Assembly: GCA_949987705.1 (NCBI GenBank)
Contig: CATLJY010000250.1
Location: 1 to 64,000 of the forward strand
DNA: 64,000 nucleotides
Reading direction: 5' to 3'
Source: Thereva unica
Taxonomy: Eukaryota; Arthropoda; Insecta; Diptera; Therevidae
The translations under genes were made by a program, and so were the position numbers. A model generated the notes under the pieces. The model ran no database searches. It saw nothing but the letters and a program-made list of their open reading frames with translations, and was not told the DNA's origin. Positions 43,566 to 53,014 of the stretch are shown piece by piece (positions within the stretch are counted from its first letter, which is position 1; each line of letters begins with the position of its first letter).

Positions 43566-43918
43566 TATAAAATTCGCATGCACCGTTAAAAATATGGTTA
43601 TAAAAAAACCAACGGCCACCGTGAACCATGAACTTTCAAAAACGTTTTGAAAACGTCAAAATATTCTTCCTCTTCTTCTTTTTATACCGAGGGTACATAG
43701 CACAGACAAATTTTTTAACTTGTAAACACTTTAAATAGTGGAAAATTTCCAGTTTCCAACTTCATTGAAGGCGAATGAAGTTCTATTTGCTTCATTCAGA
43801 AAAGAAACGAATGAAGATATTAATGTTCATTAGAACTTCATGGCATGTGATACACGAAGACGAATGATCATTCCTCTTTCAATGAACATTCGTTGGTGCC
43901 CGTGTATCAACCCTATTA

Positions 43919-44457
43919 CCTTTGAAGCCGCTTAAAACACGGAATGTCGTATCCTTCATTTAGGCGACTAAAAAATTCTCAAGTTTTTTTACTTTCGTTT
44001 TACGTACCTTTCCTTAATTACTTTATTGCCTACTTAGGTTCTTTGGGTGAAACATGATCGTGAGAAAAAATAGAATCATTGTTTGCGGTTCCTGGAATAC
44101 AACTGAGCAATAAAACTACTAAAAACCCACTTGCCTGAAAACTCATTTGTAAATTCGATCGATTTAAAAAAGATCATTGTGTCTTCAAATTGGTTATTAC
44201 ATTACCCTGAGCGATTTAACGATATAAGTATAAATAGCGTCTCCGGGTCCATTTATGTTTTAGTTCTAACGTGAAAACAGTACGAACTTTACGTTGCTAC
44301 CGTGTTTATTGAATAAAGTGATTTTAGTAAAATAATAATACATATAAGCTGAACTTCCATTGTATTCACATAAAACGTAAGTACTATTTTCTTTGATTGC
44401 AATTATTGCAAAATCAATTTTTTGTAATGCTGTATTTTTATTACATTTTAGAATATA
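43919..44457 (+). other. Upstream region of gene A
   Basis: AT-rich sequence resuming the unclassified element after the Harbinger TSD. It ends in a likely 5'-UTR intron with AAACGTAAGTAC as donor (about 44376) and TTACATTTTAG as acceptor (44451), just before the gene A start. Confidence 0.5.
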
Positions 44458-46708
44458 ATGGCAACTTCATCGTCGTCATCAATTCCTGGACCATCTTCAT
44501 CTTATTCAATTTTTAATAGAGGTTTATTTGGCGAAGCTGAGGAATTGAACTTTGATCGTTTACCAACCTATGGAGAAATTTTACGGTGCTATTTTTTTAT
44601 GTTCGGACAGGGCTTCAATGAAAACCCACAAATTTCATACAAAGACATTACTCCTTACTTCACGGACAAAATTATCGAAATTTGGTGTAAACTACCTATA
44701 CCGATTATACAAAGAAGTTCTATTTCTAATAAACTAGCTCGTTGTATTAATCAATATCAAGAAGCAATACGACAAAAGAAATCGGGTAAACTTTTAGACG
44801 ATCTTTATGGCTCGTTGAAAAATTTGTTTTCGGTGGAAAAATGCCGGTGTAATTTATTAATATCAAATTGTACTTGTGGCAATACACAACTATTTATAAA
44901 ATCGTTTATGGTGGATCAGCAGACAGATAGACAATATACAATTTCTGGATTTCTTGCAACTTTGCCACAGTCTTCATTAACTGCAGCAGCGGCAACAGAA
45001 ATGCAAACCACAGATGAGTCTTGGCAGCCTTCAACTTCTGCGTATGCAGGTATTAGGAACTCAGATGCAGGCAGCTTTGCTTTAGATGTTCAGGAATGTC
45101 GGCCTGTTCCGGTTGCTATTCGTGGACCGTATATACAAAGGTTAACGTTGACAAACTTTGCGGTGTAATGCGATTGATACGGTGTGTCACATAGAGCTGC
45201 AGCTGCACTGGCATCAGCACTTATGAAAGATTTAGGAATAAAAGATAAAAATGACCAAACGGTAATTATAGATAAAAATAAAGTTTAAAGAGAACGAAAT
45301 CGATGTAGAAATGAAGCCTTGAGAAAACGATGCGACAGTTCAACGTTATTTGCATTTTCGTTTGATTCGAGGAAAGATGAAACGTTAGTTAGTGAAATTA
45401 TAAACAACAAGCTGCGTACGCGGAAAATAAAAGAATCTCATATGGTAGTTGTACGAGAGCCAGATTCTAGATTCATAGGCCACATAGTTTTGCAACAAGA
45501 AACAGCGGAAACGAAAACGCGCCAACTAATTGAATTTTTTCAGGCTAATAGAATACCATTAGATAATTTGGTTGCTATTTGTTCAGACGGTGAACCAGTC
45601 AACACAGGAATTAAAGGTGGAATAATACGACTATTTGAACAACACTTACAAAGACCACTACATTGGAGCGTATGCTTATTACCCTTCAATGAACTACCTT
45701 TTCGTCATTTATATGATACACTAGAAAGAAGCACAACCACAGGACCACGAACATCAACAGGACAATTGTCAGCTTTATTGGATAATAGCGATATAATGAA
45801 GGTAAAATACATTTTTTTAAGTTGTAATTATTTGAAATAACGTATCCATAAATTTTCTTTCTTTACTTATAGGTTGCTTAGAATTTTGAGAGAATCGAAC
45901 TCGAAAATATGCCACCATCAACACTAGATGTTACTACTTTGTCAACAGATGCCAAAAATCTTCTTCAATTGGCTTATGCGATTTCCAATGGATCAGTGTC
46001 GATGGATTTAACAAACACGAAATTAGGACCTGTACACCATGCTCGTTGGTTAACAAAAGCAGCTCGGATTTTACGTGCATACGTGACAACAGGTAAACCA
46101 TCAAATAATTTGCGAACATTAGCAATTTATGTAATAAAAGTGGATATACACTGTACTTTAGCGTAAAATATTACCATTCTATTGCACACGGTAGTATTTT
46201 GTTCTTCAAGTTCATACAGTGGACAAATTATCTGCCATCTAATTTGCTTTCGGTTATTCGTGGTGTTATGGCAGACAACAGCTATTTCGCAAGCTCAGAA
46301 AGTGTTTTATTATCAATGATTAGTGACGAGAGAAAGCCAATTCGCCAAATGGCATTTAAAAAAATAATACACATCAGGCAAAACCTAGACAGAACAACAT
46401 TAAGAGAGTATAAAAAACCAAAAATAAATTTTGATTGCACTGATTATTTCAATATGGTAGATTTGGATGACAACAATATCCTGCACGAGCCACCATACAC
46501 AAGAGACATACCTCTTGAGCATTTCGAAGATTATTATGAGAGCGATGAGATGTTAATCAACATTCAAATACCGTGCCACATTCAGAGTACTGAGCGCAAT
46601 GTACAAAAGCTAACTAGAGCATCTAAACATGTTACAGAAAAAAACAAACCAGGATTTCTTGCCGCCTCACAGTGGTTCCAAATCCCGAAAACCTGGCCAA
46701 AAATGTAA
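44458..46708 (+). pseudogene. Gene A of the unclassified element, probable transposase, decayed
   Basis: Starts at a Met after a 5'-UTR intron. Segment 1 (44458-45168) has a Cys cluster (CRCNLLISNCTCGNTQ) and a Ser/Thr-rich linker. After a stop the reading continues as YGVSHRAAAALASALMKDLG, then 45319-45840 with DNLVAICSDGEPVNTGIKGG and WSVCLLPFNELPFRHLY, an intron (GGTAAAATAC...CTTATAG), 45909-46166 (HHARWLTKAARILRAYV) and 46199-46708 (LLSMISDERKPIRQMAFKKI, IPCHIQSTERNVQKLTRAS). I recall similar uncharacterised proteins in arthropods; the CSDG...NELPFRH pattern suggests an RNase H-like nuclease, but that is inference. Several stops. Confidence 0.55.
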
Positions 46709-46744
46709 ATCATACCAACAAGCAAAAGTATGTATTTTTTTATA

Positions 46745-46965
46745 GGTTTTCGAGGTCACTGAATCCGAATCTGACGTTAGTTTTTCAAAAAAATGCGATA
46801 GAAAGTCAAAAACAGGATGGCGGACCAAAAAAAAAATACGTTAATTATTTCAAGTACTAAAAATATTTCAATAAGGGGTTTTCGGGGTCGCAGAATTCAA
46901 ATCTGATTATAGTTTTTTTGAAAAAACACGATATATAGTCAAAAACAATAATAGCTGACATAAAA
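46745..46965. repeat. Imperfect 132-bp tandem pair
   Basis: GGTTTTCGAGGTCACTGAAT at 46745 and the related GGTTTTCGGGGTCGCAGAAT at 46877 start two diverged copies sharing the following TTTTTCAAAAAA and AGTCAAAAACA blocks. Located just downstream of gene A. Confidence 0.6.
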
Positions 46966-47037
46966 ATAGAACTGCATGTAAATCATAGAAATTTTATTCA
47001 TACATTTTTAACAAATTGCTTAAAAATTATTCCTTAT

Positions 47038-47412
47038 TTAGCATTCGTCATCATCGGAATGGAACGATTCGTCTGAGCTACTATCACACGGTTCCACAAT
47101 AGAGGATTCTGGCTCAAAGTGTTCCGTAACGATCAGTTCTCTCGCTTCAAGATCTAGTGATCGCAAAGGTTTACTTGGTAATTTGCGAACACTCGATATT
47201 AGCGGATCTGAAGAAACCAAAAGTCGTGAAAAAACATCTTCCATATTTTTGATGCGACTTGTTTTTCGAGCAAAATTCATGCGATATTGTTTAATGAATT
47301 TGTTGCACGACTCTTGAGCTTCTTCAGACATTTGTCCGATTGGCAGTAACGATGACTGGATTATATTTCCTTGGATTATTTTTAAAATTATTGTTTCACG
47401 TATACTCAACAT
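47038..47412 (-). CDS. Gene B of the unclassified element, short acidic-tailed protein
   Basis: A 124-codon open frame, convergent with gene A and 330 bp from it. The core reads LLPIGQMSEEAQESCNKFIK and MEDVFSRLLVSSDPLISSVR, a block I recall from uncharacterised arthropod proteins, often with transposon-like partners. The C terminus is Ser/Glu/Asp-rich (SSDESFHSDDDEC). No domain of known function is visible. It might be a complete small protein, or the last exon of a longer gene starting nearer the right arm. Confidence 0.5.
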   Translation of the reverse strand: MLSIRETIILKIIQGNIIQSSLLPIGQMSEEAQESCNKFIKQYRMNFARKTSRIKNMEDVFSRLLVSSDPLISSVRKLPSKPLRSLDLEARELIVTEHFEPESSIVEPCDSSSDESFHSDDDEC

Positions 47413-48164
47413 TAACTAACTGCAACAAGATTTTTTGTGCCCATATTACGCTTGAATTAATATGAATATAATATTTTTAGTCAATTTTTTAGGGATTTTT
47501 CAAATTGCATTTTTTCAAAAATGTGCAAGTTCGTGCAAAAGTTACAAATATGACAATTTTCTACTAGGATTGCCCTATCATACACAATTTATTTCAGCCC
47601 GGGATCTCGTGGGACTTCCGAGATATTGAGAAAGTAAAAGTAGCATGAAAACGATGAAATTTTGTGTTTTACAAACAATGTAATACAAACAATGAACAAA
47701 CATTTTAATTTTCAAACTGTAGGTGTTATACTAACCTTAGATAGTCCTCTTCACGAAACAAATCACTTCACCATGAATAATTAACACTTTATCACGAAAA
47801 TTGGCCGTCGAAGTCGAGCAACTTGTGAAATTGACGTATTTTAACCTTTACTTTAGGACGTCACGCTGCCGACATGTGCGTATTGTTGGCATTGGTGATG
47901 CTGCGTTCTTAAAGTACAGATACCAACCTAACATGTGGTACACTAAAAAGTCCTAGATGTAGTAACTTCAATTTTGGTATTTTTGGCCAGCTTTTCAGCG
48001 TTTGGAACCACTGTGCGCCTCCTCTGCGGAGTCGAGAGAAAAAATTCCCCGATTTCACAGCAAACAAAATTTCCAATAAATCCTTTTCAAAATTTTAATA
48101 TTAAAAGTTTATATGCAGGTATTATTTAACATTCCATTGTATTTATGATTTAAAGAAGATGGTA
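47413..48164. other. Non-coding part of the unclassified element
   Basis: AT-rich sequence upstream of gene B, without recognisable repeat ends or coding frames. Confidence 0.4.
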
Positions 48165-48675
48165 GAAATGTTAAACTGTGAATTTTTTAATTTTTTACGG
48201 TTTTCTCAAATTTTAAATCAACTTTTCAACCAAATCGAACAGGAATATACAATAATTGACCCAAACAAAAGTTGTTAGGTTTTTATGAAGTTTTTTTTTA
48301 AGGCAATAGTTTTTGAAGAAAAAGTTATAGAAAGTGGGTGTTATTTGGATAAGTGCCAGGTTTTATTATTTTTTTGCAACTGAACATCAAATTATTTCTA
48401 CTATATTGCAAGTAAACATCTGATATATACATTGGTCTAAAGCTGATCCAACAAGATCAAGAACAATATCCTACTATAGTTATTTTAGAAGTTATAGCGG
48501 TTTGTTTGAATGTATTATTAAAAAAATAATTATTTAGTACCAAATATATTTTTGAAAAATGGTGGGGGTAGACCTCAACCAAAATATATAGCTGGGAAAA
48601 TTCCTGCTCCCCAACATCATTATCCTACTACAATTATTTCAGAAGTTATAGCGGTTTATTTGAAAGTGTTTTTTA
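48165..48675 (-). repeat. Right inverted arm of the unclassified element
   Basis: Inverted copy of the left arm at 33195-34110, without the RTE insertion. Ends in visible homology at TTTGAAAGTGTTTTTTAA; beyond that the two sides differ. Confidence 0.75.
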
Positions 48676-49403
48676 AGGGTTGAAAATAATTTATTTTTGC
48701 CTGACAGTACGCCCACAATCGAATTTGAAGCATAAACTTGAAAATTTTTTTTTACAATTTTTGCCATTTTTTCGCCAATTTAGGGGTACTTTCAACACTT
48801 TAGGAGTACCCCTTACCATTAAGTTCGCCTTAATTTTGTATAAATCAACCACCTTTGCAAATAAATATTAAAATAAGTGCATTTCATCGCATTAGTTTTC
48901 ATTATTACTGAAATAATCGCGAAAACCCCCTAAAAATGGGTGTTTTTTGCATTTTCAGGGGGGATTTTAGGACTGCGGGACCTCGATTTTCGTGATCAGC
49001 GACCCCAAAAACATTTAGGGTTAGATTTTCTTAACCGTGTTATTTTGGAACACCATAACGCGCGTTTTGAACGGACTATTAGTCCAGTCAAATTAGAGGT
49101 TTGACTGGAAGATAATTCGGAAGTTGCTGAAAATTGATACAGCCCTTAAAAACATCATTATACATAAGCTGTAGAGACTGCCACGCGATTGGAAGACTGC
49201 AAACTTTTTTATTCAAGGTCAAAGGGTCAAAATATCAGTTTTTTGCAAATATATGCTAAACCGTACGTCCTATCAGAAAATTGTGTTTGCAAAGTCTGTA
49301 GATTAGGCGATTATCTACAAAAAAATATATTATACATTTTCTCGTAGGAATTGCCATTTCTGAGATATTGTCGTTTTAATAAGTAAAAATACTCATATTC
49401 TAT
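48676..49403. other. Unassigned AT-rich interval
   Basis: No element ends or coding frame. It contains short AGGGGTACTTTCAACACTTT-type and CCCCTAAAAATGGG blocks of the sort seen in non-coding parts of arthropod DNA transposons; this is not enough to assign it. Confidence 0.35.
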
Positions 49404-49543
49404 CATTCCCGACTTGTAAAGGTCATCAGAAGTTTAATAAATCCTTTGTTGGAGTACGCGGCTAATATTTTCAGGGGTGATTCCTGGATGTCTTTGGAGA
49501 AAAAAATTGTTTTACAGAGGGCGGCTATCTCCACTATCCACTA
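49404..49543 (+). pseudogene. Possible LINE RT C-terminal scrap
   Basis: A translation containing RLVKVIRSLINPLLEYAANI resembles the IRPLLEYxxxxW block after the RT palm of Jockey/CR1-like LINEs. Very short and isolated, so weak. Confidence 0.35.
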
Positions 49544-49603
49544 AGATACAGGGTGATTAGGGAAATAATTTTTTTTTTTTTAAATTTACTGAAATTTAAA
49601 ATC

Positions 49604-50545
49604 AGGCTTCAGAAAGGCATGGACGACAACTGATGCAGTCAATATGGTGGTGGGCATAGCAAGAGCCGCCATAGAGAAAAATCACTGCTGCGCATTGATA
49701 ACCCTCGACGTAAAAAAATGCTTTCAACTCAGCGAGGTGGAGCAAAATAGTTGAGGCGTTGATCAAGCTAGGCACACCAAAGTATCTAGTGCGTGTAGTG
49801 GCCGACTACCTCCAGGGTAGGTCGCTTCATTGTGATTCGGATGATGGTCCTAAAGTGTTCGGGACAACATACGGTGTCCCGCAAGGTTCCATCCTGTGGA
49901 TCGCAATGTAAAATGATGTGTTGGGGCTTCGTCTTCCAAAGGAAGCAGTGGCGATCGGATTTGCAGATGATATCGGGGTAGTTGTCGAAGGAAAACACCC
50001 AGATTACATCGAACTGTATGCGAACGAAGCGATCTGGGAAATAAAAGCGTGGTTAGAACGTGCTGGGTTGAAGCTTGCTGAGCACAAAACTGAAGCAGTG
50101 CTGATCAGCAAACGGCGAAAACCAGTATCCGCGAGGATCAAGGTAGGGGAGCAGATCATCCACTCACAGCCCGCTCTAAGGTACCTGGGAGTGATGATCG
50201 ATCGGAGGCTAAATTTCAAAGCCCTCTTGGAGGGCACGCAGACAAAGCTTCTGCCATTTGTGCAGCACTCGCAAGAATGCTGCCCAATGTTGGGGGCCCT
50301 AGACCGAGTCGCCGCCTCCTCTTGGGGAGGGTGGTCAGCTCAGTCCTGTTATACGCAGCGCCACTGTGGGCAGCAGCGATAAACAGGACTGCAAATAGTA
50401 GAAAATGGAGGGGTGCAGATAGGCTAAGTGCACTCCGCGCTTGCTGCGCGTACAGGACCACATCCGACGATGCGGCGTGCGTGATAACGGGGATGATTCC
50501 CGTAGACATTCTGGCGAGGGAGGGCATGCGTCCCTATTGTTCGAT
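49604..50545 (+). pseudogene. R1-type LINE reverse transcriptase fragment, frameshifted
   Basis: Starts with SGFRKAWTTTDAVNMVVGIA and ITLDVKKCFQ (first Asp block), continues with DDGPKVFGTTYGVPQGSIL, then VAIGFADDIGVVVEGKHPD (catalytic FADD) and LKLAEHKTEAVLISKRRK, LRYLGVMIDRRLNFK, and in another frame VGGPRPSRRLLLGRVVSSVL and LRACCAYRTTSDDAACVITG. These are characteristic of R1-clade RT (family knowledge). Frame changes near 49735 and 50270; truncated at both ends. It is not in 28S rDNA here, as no rRNA sequence flanks it. Confidence 0.8.
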
Positions 50546-51624
50546 CACCATCAAAAAAATATATATAGAAATCACATCTGGAAATAAAATCAATTAATTA
50601 AATACTAAATGTATAAATATTTACCTTTTTTTTTTGCAAATAAACCCAACCATGAAACCACAAGAGACATCTCAAGTCAATCCGAGAACTAAACAAAAGA
50701 GACCTAACTTATCTGAAAACACTCGTAGAGCTCCTCCTTCAGAAACCCCCCCCCCATATCTCATAAACGGCCTAAAATATAAACTAATTTAGATAAATGA
50801 CTCCAACGAAAGAAAAAACATACTTACCAAAGCAAACCCATTTGACGTCTATGCGTCAGAAAAGGAACAGCTGATCAGACATCGAATACATAACCCGAAA
50901 TTATATACTTCGCAGACGTAGCCCCCTACTAAAGAATAGCCTCAACCATTATAAATACCGACTCACAGTCAACGTCAGATCAGATTGCATTCAGTCTTTC
51001 TAGCGAATTGGCCTAGAAGATATAAAATCGTCTTGAGGTTTTCGAAGCAATTTCAACCAAAAAAGCAGTATTGAAGCTTTTTCCTATCTTAGAATCTGCT
51101 AAAGTACTGAGTTAGCATTCTAAAGGGAATCACAGTGCGATTTCTCACCAAAAACTTAATACGCAAAAATTGATTTGCAGCAACTATCGAACACGAGAGG
51201 GCCCCCAATACCCTGAGAAGCAATAACACACCAGCAGCGAGGCAGTGCAGCAAAGCAGTGCGCAGGCAGCAACTATCAAAGGCAGCTTCTATAAGATATT
51301 GCATCTGAGTACAACAGGCAACATTCCTGGCACTTGGGCAGCTAATTGCAGAGGTCCATCGAAAACCATACAACCCGACATCCACGTGGCGTTAGTAATT
51401 TTTCCAACAAAAACAAATAAAATATTAAATCTTAACAAGTAAATTCATTTAATTAAGTACATCAAAATTATATTAGAATTATATTCGAAAGGATTAATTA
51501 TCAAATCAAAATAAAACATTAGTTAGTTATTTGGAACGGTTTATCTTTTATTGAATCACACCCTTCCGGCACCTTCATATAATATTCAGAAATTAAATTG
51601 CTAATTCTGAACAAATTTGAATTC
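50546..51624 (+). repeat. 5' LTR region of the BEL/Pao element (left edge unresolved)
   Basis: Contains TATAAATA at 50950-50957, an initiator-like TCAGTC about 34 bp downstream at 50991, and poly(A) signals AATAAA near 51416 and 51510. Ends just before the primer site. With only one LTR in the window the start cannot be set by comparison. Confidence 0.55.
50950..50957 (+). promoter_or_regulatory. TATA box of the BEL/Pao LTR
   Basis: TATAAATA followed by GATTGCATTCAGTCTTTC (50983-51000), whose TCAGT core at 50991 matches the arthropod initiator, at normal spacing. Confidence 0.6.
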
Positions 51625-51641
51625 TGTCCTTCGAGCCGGTT
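51625..51641 (+). promoter_or_regulatory. BEL/Pao primer-binding site, tRNA-Tyr-like
   Basis: TGTCCTTCGAGCCGGTT is close to the complement of the tRNA-Tyr 3' end (CCGGCTCGAAGGACCA, from general knowledge), with one base missing at the start. It lies 38 bases before the gag start. Confidence 0.6.
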
Positions 51642-51678
51642 AGTGATTCAATAAGATAACTCAAGCCGCAATACAAGT

Positions 51679-52953
51679 ATGGATGCTTTAATAATTCAAC
51701 AGAGCGAAGCACGAGAGAGACTCGAAAGGTCTTTCAGAAACTATCTCAAGGATGGCCCATCTAGGAAGACAGCGCAGTATTTTCAAAAAAGGCTCAAGAT
51801 GCTCGACGATGACTGGACGGAATTCAAGAACAATCATCGACAGATTACATCAATCAAGACGAAGAAGGACGAGAAAGAGCAGCTATACTTCAAAGAGGAC
51901 TGGTATGCCGATACAGAAAACGCCTACATCGAGATGTACTGCAAAATCGATGAAGACTATCACAAAACGCTGTCAGTCACAGAACCAGTCGCACGAGCGG
52001 AGCAGTCATCAGCCGAATTAAACAACAGCTGCATTTCGCAACACAACAACAATGTGAAACTACCAAGGATCTCGATACCCACATTTGCAGGGGATTACGA
52101 GTCATGGCCATCATTCCTGGATTTATTTTCCAGCCTTGTGCATAACAAAATATCTTTAACAGGAGCACAAAAACTCCAATATTTAAAGGCTCATCTTTCT
52201 GGAGAAGCTGCACGACTACTCAGCAACACGCTCATTAGTGACGCCAATTATGAACCAGCATGGCAACTTCTCGTCGATAACTACGACAACAAGAGAGCAT
52301 TGTTGAAAACCCAGCTCGACATTTTGCTCAATCAACCAAAACTAACCCGAGAAACAGCTCAAGGCATCAAGGAGCTAAAAACGAGGACACACGAATGCCT
52401 CACTGCCATTGAAAATCTGGAGGTCCCAACACAAAATTGGGATCCTATTCTCATCCATTTGCTTGTACAGAAACTACCGACCGAAACTCACGAGCAATGG
52501 GAGCAATCCCAGAGTACTAAGTCGAGGCAAACCATTCCGACATGGCCAGAATTGCGTAACTTCCTCGAAACAAGACTCAGGACGTTAGAAGCCGTCAACA
52601 ACTCAACAAACAAAAAGCATGAACATCACGAGAGTAGATCCAGGGATCATCCAAGAAGAAAAACTCAAACCTTCCACGTAGCTAATCACAGCACATGCAT
52701 CCTGTGCAAGGGCACACATGTTATGAGGAAATGCCCCAAATATGTACAATTGAGCATCGATGAGAGATACAAAGAAGTCGAATCAAAGGATCTATGCATC
52801 AATTGCCTGGGAACAGGCCATCGCTCATCACAGTGTCCCAGCAAAGGTAGATGCTTCCCATGCGGAAAAACGCATCTTACGACCCTGCATAGACCACCCA
52901 CCGTCAACAGAACGAACCAGCAACAGCATCGTTCCGTCAACAAGCTCGAATAA
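51679..52953 (+). CDS. gag: BEL/Pao Gag
   Basis: An open frame of 424 residues starting at the first Met after the primer site. N-terminal helical region, then the DUF1759-type Gag domain (RISIPTFAGDYESWPSFLDL through LKTRTHECLTAIENL, about residues 125-270), and a C-terminal Cys/His cluster (CILCKGTHVMRKC, CINCLGTGHRSSQC, CFPCGKTHLTTLH), the BEL/Pao arrangement of knuckle-like motifs. Makes the particle. pol follows in a different frame after an in-frame stop at 53012-53014 of the pol frame. Confidence 0.88.
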   Translation: MDALIIQQSEARERLERSFRNYLKDGPSRKTAQYFQKRLKMLDDDWTEFKNNHRQITSIKTKKDEKEQLYFKEDWYADTENAYIEMYCKIDEDYHKTLSVTEPVARAEQSSAELNNSCISQHNNNVKLPRISIPTFAGDYESWPSFLDLFSSLVHNKISLTGAQKLQYLKAHLSGEAARLLSNTLISDANYEPAWQLLVDNYDNKRALLKTQLDILLNQPKLTRETAQGIKELKTRTHECLTAIENLEVPTQNWDPILIHLLVQKLPTETHEQWEQSQSTKSRQTIPTWPELRNFLETRLRTLEAVNNSTNKKHEHHESRSRDHPRRKTQTFHVANHSTCILCKGTHVMRKCPKYVQLSIDERYKEVESKDLCINCLGTGHRSSQCPSKGRCFPCGKTHLTTLHRPPTVNRTNQQQHRSVNKLE

Positions 52954-53014
52954 TGAGCTGCCAACTAATCAAACACAAGTATGCTTTTTTCAGGCAGCAT
53001 CCTATGATTGCTAA

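Larger units (their letters stand above)
34279..43915 (+). mobile_element. PIF/Harbinger transposon (interrupted by a P-like element)
   Basis: Terminal inverted repeats starting TAGGGTTGATACACGGGC, flanked by TTA on both sides (34276-34278, 43916-43918), the 3-bp target typical of PIF/Harbinger. Subterminal AACGAATGATCATTC blocks recur in both ends. It carries the two usual genes: a HARBI1-like transposase (plus, dead) and a Myb/SANT-type protein (minus, intact). Without the 6.7-kb P-like insert it is about 3 kb. Confidence 0.9.
33059..48675. mobile_element. Unclassified DNA element with long inverted arms and two convergent genes
   Basis: About 33195-34110 (with an RTE insert) is an inverted copy of about 48165-48675; shared blocks include TATATTTTGGTTGAGGTCTA and TGTTTGGGTCAATTATTGTA. 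Between the arms, after discounting the Harbinger insertion at 34279-43915, are gene A (plus) and gene B (minus). The outermost 130 bp on the left has no visible partner on the right, so the exact right end is unknown. Superfamily not identified. Confidence 0.6.

Noticed and set aside
50004..50527. Minus-strand frames opposite the R1 fragment
   Set aside because: Shadows of the plus-strand RT, which carries the FADD motif.
49604..50545. 28S rDNA-inserted R1 element
   Set aside because: R1-clade RT is present but no 28S rRNA flank exists, so it is a dispersed or translocated fragment.
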